Assembly (NCBI GenBank): GCA_026770595.1
Contig: MU634373.1
Location: forward strand, 1 to 12,801
Direction of reading: 5' to 3'
DNA from: Ochromonadaceae sp. CCMP2298
Taxonomy: Eukaryota > Sar > Synurophyceae > Ochromonadales > Ochromonadaceae
DNA: 12,801 nt
The notes under the pieces: model-generated
Told to the model about the DNA's origin: nothing
The model's input: the letters and a program-made list of their open reading frames with translations, nothing else
Database searches by the model: none
Translations under genes and position numbers: made by a program
Shown: positions 1-8,841 of the stretch, one piece after another
How positions within the stretch are numbered: the stretch's first letter is position 1
Layout: each line of letters starts with the position of its first letter

Positions 1-1728
1 GGGGGGGGCTGAGGCAGCTGGAGGTGGAGGTCAGCAGATTGGGCGTTCAGGACGCCAGCCTACTCATGTCAGGCAGGGGCCTCACCTGTCTGCCCATCAG
101 ACGGGCCCTACCCGGGGAGACGGGGGAGATGGGGGGGGTCCCGGGGGGGGGGTTCGAGCCTGAGTCCGCCGATTTGTTCGATTCGACCCCCAACCCCCGC
201 AACCCGTTCAGCAGGGCCGCGTCTGTGAAGACGACTATCGACGTGATGCGCAAGCAGCAGTCCCTCAGCAGCTCCGCGGCGCAGGAGAGGGAGCAGGTGC
301 GGCAGCAGAGGAGGGCGTTATCAATCTATTACACGCGCCCCAGAACTAGCTCCAGTTACAATGCCTACATGACCCTGCCCCCCGCATTGAGGGTGGACAC
401 GGGGCGGCATGTGAACACAAGGCGTGTGGATGTGCAGCACGTAGCACAGCTGCTGGCAGAGGGCCGGGTGACGGTCGATCTGCCGCTGCATATGACCACC
501 GAGAGTGCAGTGAAGGTGCTCCTGCTCAGAGACGCGACCCTCTCCACCCCCACGATCAGCTATATATTCGACAGCCTCCTGCAGCCCTGGAAGTTCCAGC
601 ACTACATTCGCATAGACATCGAGCGCACATATCTGGGCCCCGAGGGGGGCAGCCTCCTGGCCCACAAGTTGTCCGCGCCCCTGAGTCTGGTGCACCTGAA
701 CCTCAATGGGGCCAGGGTAGGGGGGCAGGCCGTGCGAGCGATACTCCAGGTAACCACACCCTCCACACACCCTACATCCCCTGTATTACCCCCCCCCTAT
801 ATTACCCATCTTACCCATCTTACCTCTAAAAACCCCACCCCCCTTTAACCCCCACCCTCACCCTCACCCCCACCCCCACCCCCAGGCCCTGGCACAGTCC
901 GGCGCGAACTCGCTGCGGCGGCTGGAGTTGCAGGACAACGAGATCACCCTGGCCTGTGACTCATTCGCGTACGTGGGCAAATTCCCCCACTTACGGGCGC
1001 TGGACGTGTCCCACAACTGCTTTACCCTGGACACCCCGGGGCAGCTGCGCATCCTGGAGGCGGGCCTGGCCCCCCTGTCGCAGCTACAGAGCCTCTCGGT
1101 GGCTTACAACAAAATACAGGATGCGGGCTGCTTGAAGGTGAGCGCTATACCCCTATAACCCCATACCCTATAACCCCATACCCTTAAAACCCCATACCCC
1201 TATAACCCTCACCCTATAACCCTAAACCCCTATAACCCTCACCCTATAACCCTCACCCTATAACCCCATCAGGTGTGCGCGCTTATCCAGCAGTACATGC
1301 CCCAGCTAGCCACACTGGACTTAGCCGGCTGCTTCCTCACCCGGGCCTCCCTGCGCACCTTCGAGCTGCTCCTGGAGCACACGCAGGAACTGAGTCCCGA
1401 GGCGCTGAGTTTCAAGAGAGAGAGGCTGCTGATCCTCATGAAGCAGAACGCCATCTGGCAGCACGCCTGCGAGGAGAGCCCCTCCAGCAGCCCCTCCGGC
1501 AAGCAGGGGAGGGCTCTGGAGGCGGTCAACACCGAACTGCGCGAATTGTTGTTGCACGACAACGTATTGAACCAGCACCAGTTCACGGAGCACTGCAGCG
1601 GCAACTACAAGTCGGCCCTGCTGCGCTCCAACTGCAACCTCACCTTCACGGGCCAGCACCTGGGAATCGCCTTCCCACTGGGCTATGCGCTCAGCGACTT
1701 CGGGGTCAAGGCATGGGAGCTGGACTAA
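1..1728 (+). CDS. Leucine-rich-repeat protein, 3' part (5' truncated by window)
   Basis: Three exons are visible: 3-749 (open at the window edge), 886-1137 and 1273-1728, ending in TAA. Both introns are GT-AG and phase 0, so the frame runs through. The protein has ribonuclease-inhibitor-style LRR cores (LVHLNLNGARV, LRRLELQDNEI, LRALDVSHNCF, LQSLSVAYNKI, LATLDLAGCFL, LRELLLHDNVL). LRRs of this type are protein-interaction scaffolds; no catalytic domain is seen. Exon 1 also holds a Gly/Pro-rich, probably disordered stretch (about 110-180) and a charged Gln/Arg region (about 245-320). The tail after the last LRR (KAWELD end) is unfamiliar. GTG codons at 24 and 1273 are internal, not starts; the true N-terminus lies upstream. 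It converges on the deiodinase gene. Gene identity is unknown; the LRR class is well supported. Confidence 0.8.
750..885 (+). other. Intron 1 of the LRR gene
   Basis: The donor is CCAG|GTAACC and the acceptor CACCCCCAG|GCC. Stops occur inside the intron, while the flanking exons join in phase 0 to give AILQ|ALAQ within an LRR. The intron is strongly C-rich with short tandem units (TTACCCATC, CCCTCA, CCCCCA), so it carries an extreme polypyrimidine tract. Confidence 0.85.
1138..1272 (+). other. Intron 2 of the LRR gene, built of telomere-like repeat
   Basis: The donor is TTGAAG|GTGAGC and the acceptor CCCCATCAG|GTG, phase 0. Almost the whole 135 bp is a degenerate tandem array of CCCTATAACC, CCCCATA and CCCTCA units, with one CCCTAAA unit. 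On the complementary strand it reads like degenerate TTAGGG or TTTAGGG telomere repeat. Confidence 0.85.
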
Positions 1729-1747
1729 CCACGCACACCCTGCTAGT

Positions 1748-1816
1748 GTTATACATATAACACATACATATAACACATACATATATATAACTTATACAAC
1801 ACCCTGTACATATCTA
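1748..1816. repeat. ACATATA microsatellite
   Basis: Tandem copies of ACATATAACAC and ACATATATA follow directly after the LRR stop codon, probably in the 3' UTR. No gene is seen between 1729 and 2385; the rest of that stretch is simple-sequence and anonymous DNA. Confidence 0.7.
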
Positions 1817-2195
1817 TATAACTATGCTCCTCACCCCTGCATCTCTGCTCCTTCGCATCTCTGCACCCCTAACCCCTAACCCTCTACATATCTGTGTATC
1901 TCTGTACATCAACCCTACACCCGCACATATCCGCACTGGCTATATGTTCCGGTACCCACGCATATCAACAATCAACATAGAACACACAGTTCAAAGGCTA
2001 GATCTATAAACTTAGAACAGACAGACAGTAGCAGGTAGACGGTTTAATGATTATCAAGCCACTGGACTGACGCAACCACTCTTGCAGACCCCCAATCCCT
2101 CACAGAAGCGGTTAGTTTCACAATCGCATCAACTTATATCCTACACCCGCATGACGCACTGCACTAGCAGTCATGCAGGTGGTGCAGCCAGTCAC

Positions 2196-2369
2196 ATGCA
2201 ATAGCTGTAGTAGCTGTAATAGCTGTAGTAGCTATAGTAACTGTAGTAGTTCATATATGTAGCAGCAGTAGCTGTCGTGCAGTAGCAGTACATATGTAGC
2301 AGTATATGTAGCAGTATATGTAGCAGCAGTAGTAGTGGTGGCGGCAGTAGTAGCATTAGTAGTAGCAGG
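2196..2369. repeat. Degenerate GTAGCAGTA / TAGCTG trinucleotide-type repeat
   Basis: The + strand carries a long run of units such as TAGCTGTAG, GTAGCAGTATAT and AGTAGTAG, spanning about 170 bp. It ends just before the SECIS candidate and so lies in, or just past, the deiodinase 3' UTR on the minus strand. No convincing coding potential. Confidence 0.75.
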
Positions 2370-2385
2370 TATGTATCACAGGGTA

Positions 2386-2449
2386 ACTGCGCCCCATTCT
2401 TTGTCAGGTAGCACAGGGGGCACTGCCGTCATTCAGAGGGGGGCACAGT
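2386..2449 (-). promoter_or_regulatory. Candidate SECIS element of the deiodinase mRNA
   Basis: On the minus strand, about 200 nt after the deiodinase stop, the RNA folds as a SECIS-like hairpin. Helix I is a 10-bp stem (ACUGUGCCCC, 2440-2449, with GGGGCGCAGU, 2386-2395, one G-U pair). It is followed by a 2x2 mismatch and a UCU/AGA stem, then a small GA/AA internal loop. The core is AUGAC (2428-2432) opposite CUGAC (2403-2407), as in the U-GA/GA quartet. Helix II is about 8 bp with wobbles and one mismatch, closed by a C-rich apical loop (2416-2420). Known SECIS elements use AA or sometimes CC in that loop. Helix II is a little short for the usual spacing, so this is a strong candidate rather than proof. 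Confidence 0.68.
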
Positions 2450-2465
2450 CTGCCCACTACCCTAC

Positions 2466-2651
2466 CTCCCACTGTCTACACACGCCTCCCCTCCTCCTCC
2501 CTAGCTCCTCCCTTCCTCTCTCCTCACTACTACCCCGGCCTCCTGCCTTCCCCCTCGTGCCCCTACAACCCCCCCACACACTGCCTACCGCCCCCCCTGC
2601 CTCCCCCTTCAACCTCCCCCCTTCAACCTCACCCCTACCTCCCCCCTACCT
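2466..2651. repeat. Polypyrimidine (+) / polypurine (-) tract
   Basis: A 180-bp, almost pure C/T run on the + strand with repeats such as CCTCCCCCC and CTTCAACCTC. It lies between the deiodinase stop codon and the SECIS candidate, and appears as G/A-rich 3' UTR in the mRNA. Confidence 0.75.
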
Positions 2652-4040
2652 CTACAGGCTCAGCAGCTGCTCCCTTAGCTGCCCCAACACCCCCTCAAAC
2701 GAACACCCCTCCGGCTCCGCAATCCACCCCAGCGTCCCATCCCTCCGCACCAGGTAGAGGCGCAGGGGCCAGGGGCTGTAGGCATTGTCGAACGCATCAG
2801 TCGTGGGGTCGTCGACCAGTACAGGCATGGAGATGCCGAAGTCCGCCGCGAAATTGTGGGCCAGCAGGCAGCGGGCTGCCAGCGTCTTGGGCTGCGTAAC
2901 GCACACGGGCAGGGCGGAGGGGCGGCCGGCTGTGCGGTTGAAACGGGCGCTGCGCACGGGCCATTCGTCTGTGGCGTGCGCCTCGGATATGTAACAGCAC
3001 AGCCAGTTGGCGCGGCCGGCGATTTCCGGCAGAGATCTGTGATTGTATATTAGGTGATGCTGTGAGTGTGTGGCAAGCCGGCATGTGTGCAGGTGTGTGT
3101 GATTTGTCGTGTTTGTGTGCGCGTATACAGGGTATAGCCATCCCTCCCCCCCTTAATCACCCATACTCTATAACCCACACACCCTCCCCACCTCATCTCC
3201 TCTGCCAGAGGCGCCAGCGCGCGAAACGGGGGTCAGGAAACAGAGCCAGCCAGCACCACTAGGGGCAGGTCCATTTGCTGCTGGTCATGCTGCTGGTTCT
3301 GCTGCTGCTGCTGCTTCTGCTGCTGCTGTAGCTGCTGCTTGCTCTGACGCCCCCCAGGCGCTCGCACACCGGGGGCATGTGCACTAGTGACTGCTCCCCT
3401 GCTGAGTGATCCGGCCACGTTGTCGAAAGGGGGCGCAGACTGGACGGACGCACTCCCCTCACTGAGAGCGGTCAGCAGCGTGGTGCGTGAGCCATCCTGG
3501 CGCCCCATGGGCACATCTGGAGCACGCATGCCCACCCTGAGGGTACCTCTGCGGGACCTGGACCAGGGTAGGGAGGAAAGAGGAAGTGAGTAAAACGCCC
3601 AGAGAGAGGGGGGGCAAGTCCACAAATAGGAGGATAGGAGGGGATCTGGGGATCGGTAGGCGAGTCAGCAAATACGACCAATACCTGTTGTAGCGCACGT
3701 AGAAGGCCAGCTCGGGGTGGCGGGTGGCGGCGCGGCGCAGCTCTAGAAGTCCCCTCTGCACGTGGTAGTCATTGGTGGTTGCGCTGCTCGTTGGTGTGAG
3801 TCTCGCGATGGCCACCGGTCCCTGCTTCTGTCCCTGCACCGGCCCCTGCACCTGTCCCTGCCCCTCCACCTGCCCCTGATCCATGGGAGCCTGGTTTTTC
3901 AGCGCCAGCCACTGCACCACCACCCTCGTCTGCACCTGCGCCGCCACCTCCATCCACTCCGAGTCCGCCGACCTCTCTGCCTTCTCCATCTCCTGTTGCA
4001 CGGCCTCGCTGCGCCTGAGGCTGTCCTCCTCCCTCAGCAT
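2652..4040 (-). CDS. Iodothyronine deiodinase-like selenoprotein (Sec at UGA 3233-3235)
   Basis: Three exons (4040-3685, 3557-3192, 3036-2652) join in phase 2 to give 368 residues. The order matches the deiodinase thioredoxin fold: an APD motif (about 131-133), PLVVLAGSVS (217-226), UGA at residue 227, PPF (228-230), YISEAHATDEW (256-266), MPVLVDD (311-317) and PLRLYLVRRDG (331-341). In animals GSxxUPPF carries the catalytic Sec and YIxEAHxxDGW is the family signature; here the UGA sits exactly at the catalytic position. Known members reductively remove iodine from aromatic rings; the protist substrate is unknown. A Gln-rich insert (about 150-214) precedes the catalytic strand. No clear N-terminal membrane helix is seen. 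The ATG at 4040 is the first Met after an upstream in-frame UGA, but a polypyrimidine-AG just upstream (about 4064-4090) suggests a further 5' exon. Family very sure, start uncertain. Confidence 0.88.
3037..3191 (-). other. Intron 2 of the deiodinase gene
   Basis: On the minus strand the donor is GATGAG|GTGGGG and the acceptor AATCACAG|ATCT, phase 2. Removal joins EEM-R-SLPEIAG and brings the YISEAHATDEW motif into frame with the Sec loop. Confidence 0.85.
3233..3235 (-). other. UGA codon read as selenocysteine
   Basis: Minus-strand TGA directly between LAGSVS and PPFRALAPLAEEM. The coding frame and deiodinase homology continue past it through a spliced exon to TAG at 2654-2652. It aligns with the Sec of the GSxxUPPF motif. 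Confidence 0.87.
3276..3342. repeat. CTG/CAG trinucleotide repeat coding poly-Gln
   Basis: Near-tandem CTG on the + strand is CAG on the coding strand and encodes the Q-rich run (residues about 190-213) of the deiodinase, broken by K, L, N, H and D codons. It lies about 40 bases before the Sec codon. Confidence 0.85.
3558..3684 (-). other. Intron 1 of the deiodinase gene
   Basis: On the minus strand the donor is AACAG|GTATTG and the acceptor CTGGTCCAG|GTCC, phase 2, with a C/T-rich 3' end. The splice joins FYVRYN-R-SRRGTLRVG, continuous with the AP-D region of the deiodinase fold. Confidence 0.8.
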
Positions 4041-4127
4041 CTGAACCAGCTCTGCCTCTGAGAAGAGAGCCGAAGAAGAAGAAGAAGGGGGTGTGAGCTC
4101 TGGTGCCTCTGCCGCGCTCTGAGCGGG

Positions 4128-5534
4128 TCAGTGCTGGGTCTTGGTCTTCTTGTGGGGCGGGGAGACTCTCTCCTGCGTCCCCTGTGACCCCTGTGCCTGT
4201 GTCCCCTGTGCCTGAGTCCCCTGCCCCCCCAGCACCCCCTGTGGACTGTGTCCCTGCAGAGCACTGCGCCAGGCCTGCACGCTGGGGTCGGGAGCCTCCT
4301 CGCCCCCTAGCTGGTGCATCGCCTCGACCAGCAGCGCGTTCAGCCGCACCACCTCCGTCTCCATAGACTCGACAGGCAGGTTTAAGAACCCAGTCCTGCA
4401 GGAAGAGGGATGGAACATGCCCCCCCTCAATTTGAGCATCAGGTGGATAACGCTCCCACTGTGGACGTTGTAGCTGGACAGAGTACGGTGATCCTCGAAC
4501 TGTACACCCGCATATATCAACCGCTGCTGGTCCGTGGGTATACCCTCCTTGTCCTGGATCTTCAGCTTGACATTGTCGATCGAATCGTACGGATCGACCT
4601 CCAGCGGGATGATCTTGCCAGTCAGAGTCCTCACAGAAATCTCCATTGCGCTCCGGCCCAGCACCAGGAGCAGGGTGGACTCATTGTGGATGTTGTAGTG
4701 AGACAGACTGTGACTGTCCTCGAGCTGTACACCCTCATATATCACCCGCTGCTGATCCGCAGGAGTAGCCCCCTTCTCCTTGATCTTGAGCTTCAGTTGG
4801 CCAATCGATAGGGATCCGCGTACCTTGGCGGTTTTCGTCTGACCCGTTTGAGTTCGCAGATGGATTTTGAATGTGGGGTCCAGTGCCTTGCTTCCGGTCT
4901 TGCAGCACGCAAAAAGTCGGATGAATGTGGGGTCCAGTAACCGTGTGGCAAGCTCAGAAAATCGGACGTTGGAGACCTCAGAACCCCACTCGGCCGTGCA
5001 GATGGAGAGCAACTCGACCTTGTCGCCCAGCAGGCGCCTCAGGAGATCGCGAGGTGTCTTGCGCTTTTCCTCAGCGGTCGGAGTGACTTGGAGAGTAGGC
5101 AAACCTTCCATTTCGAACTGCACTCGAGCCGCCTTTGGCCCCTTCACGAAGACCACCAAGCGCTTCTTCTGCGCCAGGGCCGCGTCCGTGCACGGCCCTT
5201 CGAGCCTACGCCGCACATCACCTAGCGTCTCGCTGCTGCTTGAAAGCTGCACTTTGCCCCTGCCCCACACCTGCTCCTCATAGGATTTTCCGTGCACATA
5301 AATCTCATCGACTTGGATGCCCATTGCGTCTTCGATTTTTCCCATCAAGCGGCCCTGTAGATGGGTAGAAGTATTATCCAGAGAAGTGTTAGATAAAATA
5401 TTCATCATTTAATCGCCCACTTAACCTAGAAACCTTACCACTGTTGAGGCCGGCAAGAGATAGAAAGTCTCTCCTCGAGGTAGTTGATCTGGGCTTTCCT
5501 CGCGGAGCGCGTCCACGACAATGTAATCCATCAT
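4128..5534 (-). CDS. Multi-ubiquitin-like-domain protein
   Basis: Two exons (5534-5439, 5354-4128) give 440 residues. An in-frame TGA 9 bases upstream fixes the ATG at 5534. The N-terminal 210 residues are divergent, but [15 protein letters not shown] and the following IYVHGKSYE recall a ubiquitin beta-grasp. Ubiquitin-like domain 1 (194-268) keeps the I44-region pattern DQQRVIYEG but ends in GRSA, without Gly-Gly. Domain 2 (269-344) is exactly 76 residues, very like ubiquitin ([19 protein letters not shown]), ends LKLRGG and is followed at once by MFHPSS. It retains K11, K27, K29 and K33 but has Val at 48, Ser at 63 and Arg at 6. The tail holds an FLNLP stretch, a charged helix and a QGTQA repeat. 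Such proteins act in ubiquitin signalling or as fused UBL precursors; the precise role is unknown. Its UGA stop lies 87 bases before the deiodinase ATG. Confidence 0.82.
5355..5438 (-). other. Intron of the ubiquitin-like gene
   Basis: On the minus strand the donor is ACAGTG|GTAAGG and the acceptor TACCCATCTACAG|GGC, phase 0. The intron is AT-rich and contains stops in the exon 1 frame. Splicing joins LLPASTV to GRLMGKIED, completing a beta-grasp-like segment. ATGs at 5408 and 5405 lie inside this intron. Confidence 0.75.
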
Positions 5535-5923
5535 TTTCTCTCAAGAAATGATCTGAACGACCTCGACTATCTGATTTCCTTGGTTGCCGTCGGCCTCTTG
5601 AACAGTCTTCGTCGATCACACAGTCTTTGATCAAAAGCGGAACCTCAATTTTCGGGCCTCTTTGGACAGTCGATTATGCAGCAGTCTTCTTGTCTATGAT
5701 CACAACCCAACCTCAATGTGGGCCTTTGGTCACAAAAAAAGAGAGGAGACATCTCTGCAAGTAAAGTTATTCCCGGTTTCGGGACTTTACGATTTAACCG
5801 GTTTTAGTGTACCAAGGTTGTTGATGCCATTTTTAAAAAGCAAAGTGTGGGGTGGGAAAAGAAGAAAGATATGTAATCTAATGATACAACCTGCGTTAAA
5901 GTCTTTCTGTACCGAGACCTGTA
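5535..5923. other. Spacer between HGSNAT-like 3' end and ubiquitin-like 5' end
   Basis: No gene is supported here. It should hold the HGSNAT 3' UTR and the promoter and 5' UTR of the ubiquitin-like gene. A short imperfect direct repeat is seen: CCTCAATTTTCGGGCCTCTT near 5643 and CCTCAATGTGGGCCTTTGG near 5711. Confidence 0.6.
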
Positions 5924-8631
5924 TCAGATCTTGACGAAGAATTTAATATGATAAAAATACGCGGCGATAAGCACCCAGCAGGTGGTGCCCAGGACGTTCG
6001 TCTGCAGCATCGTCTGGTGCGTTACGTCCCCCAGCTTGTAAGAGAAGGGCATGTATTCGCCCAGCAGCGAGTGCCCGCAGTATACCACAATGCTGTTCAT
6101 TCCCAAATAGCGGAAGGGGGCCCCGGTCCATATCTTGTGCAGATCCACGAGTGAGTAGCAGAGGGCCAGCATCATCATGCCCCCGCCCGCTGTGACTAGA
6201 CAGAAGCTCACAGACCACAGGTTCTTGGAAATGGGGATTATTCCCTGCTCTCTGGAGAATCCGCACAGAATGCCTGCCAGCAGGAGCAGCGAGAAGCCGC
6301 CGCTGGTCCAGGCGGCCAGTCGCTGGAAGTGGTCTTTATAGTGCAAAACCACCCTTCCCGCCATTAAACCCAAATAGGTCAGCGTGCAGGCGCCCATAGC
6401 TCCCAGGATCCCCTCTGGGTCGTAAGCCTGGCACTGGTAGATGCCCACGCAGGTGGGGTGGTGGTAGATCAGCTTGTCCCCCAGTACCTGCATGTCTATA
6501 TACCTGTGCACGCCCCCTGTGCATCCCTCGTACCTCCCCTCGTCGCTAATGCCCCCCGGACCCATATATCCCCTGGGACAGCCGGGAGCCTTGGCCCCCA
6601 GGGTGATGGCCAGATAGGTGGCGAGCAGCAGTCCCTGTATCCCCCACTCGTAGCAGTAGGCGGTCAGTACGCGCGCCTGCGCAGTCAGAGTGAAGTACCT
6701 GGCCAGGCGGCCCAGCGGCCCCCCCCACTTCAGCCACGAGGTCCCGTCCCCACCCGCAGCAAGCCACCCGCCCATACCGCCCATACCCATACCACCCATA
6801 CCGCCTGTCTGCGCCAGCACCGCGTCGCAGTCCGCCTGCAGGCGGTGCAGCTGCTTCTTTGTGCGGGTCCAGGCCACCAGCACCGTGGCTGCCGTCACTG
6901 CGTACGAGACTGCGAAATACTGCAGCACTCCGGGCACTCGCCAGGTGCTTAGGTCGTACCCATTCGCGAGGAACATACCCAGGCCGAAGAGAATCAGCGT
7001 GCGGCGCAGCACACGGTACCAAATAACCCAGTCTATCCCACACAGGGTGGAGCTCTGGAGGGAGAGAAGCCATGCCCCCCATGTGCCAGCTGGCTGTCCT
7101 GATAGGGCAGTGTGGTAGGAGGATGCGCTGGACGACCTAGGCCCCTCCTCCTGCCCCTCCTCACACCCCATCCCCATTCCCTGGTTGATTCCCAGGTTCT
7201 GGAAGGGCCTCTCTGTGCAGATGCCCCTCGCATCGGCAGACCCTACACCCACACCCCCACCCACACCCCCACCTGCACGACGTACAACACCCCCAGCACC
7301 CCCAGCACTCACGCTTCCCGCAAAGCCTATGCCTGCGCTTGTGCCTGCGGTGGTGCCAGCAGCGGTAGTGGTGGTAGGTGCGACCCTGGGCTGGCCCCTG
7401 AGTGTGGAGGAGAAGCTCAGCGCCATAGACACACCCATCATCCACATAAACCAAGGAAATCTGAGTGAAGGGGAAAAAGTAGAAGCAAAAGTTATGACTG
7501 TAAAAAAAAATCGTACGGCGTGGATGTCTTGACTTACAGTAGGTCCGCCACGGTCAGGCCGTTCCACGCAGCGTGGTCGAAGAACCAGTACCCGCCCCCG
7601 CCGTAGTTGACGAATATCATGCAGCAGAGGGAGATGCCTCGGAAGGTGTCGAGGCTGTGGAGCCGCTCGGGCTTGCCAGATGTGGGGGCGGGGGCAGGCG
7701 CAGAGGCAGGGGCAGATGGGGGGGTCTTGGGGCTGGTGTGTTGGAGGCCGTGGGGGCCGAGTGGACTATGGGGGCTATGGGTGCTTTGTGGGCTGTGGTT
7801 GCTGTGGGGGCTCATATGCGCTTGAGGTGTGAGCGCTTGCTTGCGCAGGGGGGAGAGGGCGGGGGAGAAGGTGGGGGGGGACAGGTCGACCTCCTGTAGG
7901 GAATACTGAGACTCCCTCGAGAAGGCACGCCCCTCCTCCCTCTCCTCTCTCTCATCCCTCTCATCTCCCGCGCCCTGGTCAATGAGCGGCACGGCGGAGT
8001 AGTGCATGCCTTCCTGCAGGGACCCGGACCCTGTAGAGAACTTGGACTTGCTCCAGCCCCCCTCGCCATTCCCGCCCCCTCTGTCCTTCAGCCGTGCGAC
8101 CAGAGCGGGCCCTGCGTAGGAGGCGGCCACCAAGCAGAGCAGGATGCCCGTCAGCCAGTAGAGAGGCACGTAGGGGTCCACAGGGCTCTCCGTCTCCGCC
8201 ACATGCAGCTGCAGCTCGCCCATGCTTGCGCCTACTACCGACACCGCGTACTCGCCCTGGTCCCCGAAGGTATAGGAGGTCTGTGCCACGACCACACCGG
8301 GGTCAGTGGGGTCCACCAGGTAGAGGCGCCATTCGTGCGGTGTGTAGAGAGAGGCGCAAGAGGCGGTCCCCACCGCGCCCTCCCCGACCAGCGTCATCGA
8401 GCAGCGGTAGCAGAGGGCGTTCGTGGCGTACAGGTCGTAAGCCTGCGAACTGGCTGGCACTGAGAAAGAAATCTTCGCGCGGTCGACCTCGTTCAAATCC
8501 GCATCAGCGCAGGAGTCCAGCGGGACGATGTAGTCCGTTCCCTCCGCACCAACAGGACGGGCGCTCAGCCACACGCAGACCAGCAGCAGCAGCCAGACTC
8601 CCCGCGTCGCCGCCAACTTCAACTGCATCAT
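5924..8631 (-). CDS. HGSNAT-like: Heparan-alpha-glucosaminide N-acetyltransferase-like membrane protein
   Basis: Two exons (8631-7538, 7460-5924) encode 876 residues. The family moves acetyl from cytosolic acetyl-CoA across the lysosomal membrane to glucosamine residues in animals. Seen here: a signal peptide (1-29), a luminal domain with Cys 41, 74, 77 and 92 (CYRC), a membrane helix at about 154-178 and a cytoplasmic Ser/Pro/His-rich linker. The catalytic region follows: LDTFRGIS (327-334), [17 protein letters not shown] with the expected active-site His353, and across the splice [16 protein letters not shown]. Later motifs match the family: [56 protein letters not shown] and [11 protein letters not shown]. 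It is longer than the roughly 640-660 residue human enzyme because of low-complexity inserts in the linker, between the first two conserved helices (Gly/Thr-rich) and in a GGMGGM loop. The natural substrate here is unknown. Confidence 0.93.
7461..7537 (-). other. Intron of the HGSNAT-like gene
   Basis: The donor is CTACT|GTAAGT and the acceptor TTCACTCAG|ATTTCC, phase 2, 77 bp and T-rich at its 3' half. The splice joins [17 protein letters not shown], exactly the uninterrupted conserved block of the family. Confidence 0.95.
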
Positions 8632-8841
8632 CAGACACTGGGATACCAGACTCTGTGCGTCGAAATGTGGCTGTGGACGGGTGGTTGCAGCTCAAGACAG
8701 CAGCACAGACACAAGAAGATCGGTGGGTGGATCCAAAAAGGATTCCGATTCCCAGCAAGCAACAGGGAATCCTATAAATCGCCGGCCTTCCTAGTTGGTG
8801 TGGTGGCTTTGGGGATGACAATCTGATTCTGACAGCTGAAT
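8632..8841. promoter_or_regulatory. Bidirectional promoter between HGSNAT-like and acid phosphatase
   Basis: The two genes are divergent with 210 bp between start codons. TATAAAT at 8773-8779 fits a TATA box for the phosphatase on the + strand, about 65 bases before its ATG. Just upstream, AGGATTCC (about 8739) and GGAATCCT (8765-8772) form an inverted pair abutting the TATA. No TATA is obvious for the minus-strand gene. Confidence 0.5.

Noticed and set aside
2200-2370. CRISPR-like or tandem array
   Set aside because: Units are degenerate trinucleotide-type repeats without constant repeats and unique spacers, and the genome is eukaryotic.
2335-2757. Plus-strand frame through the C/T-rich tract
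   Set aside because: Its Pro/Ser-rich translation reflects the polypyrimidine repeat, and it is antisense to the deiodinase 3' end.
3233-3235. UGA as a real stop ending a short Gln-rich protein
   Set aside because: Deiodinase motifs PPF and, after a clean splice, YISEAHATDEW follow in frame, so Sec fits far better.
5389-5634. Minus-strand 81-codon frame overlapping the ubiquitin-like 5' region
   Set aside because: No recognisable domain, and it overlaps in another frame the better-supported first exon with its GTAAGG donor.
7181-7312. Extra intron inside HGSNAT exon 2 (GTGAGT at 7312; an in-frame AG at 7181 would remove 132 bases)
   Set aside because: The stretch is open and codes a Gly-rich loop, and the acceptor lacks a pyrimidine tract. 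It remains possible but unproven without cDNA.
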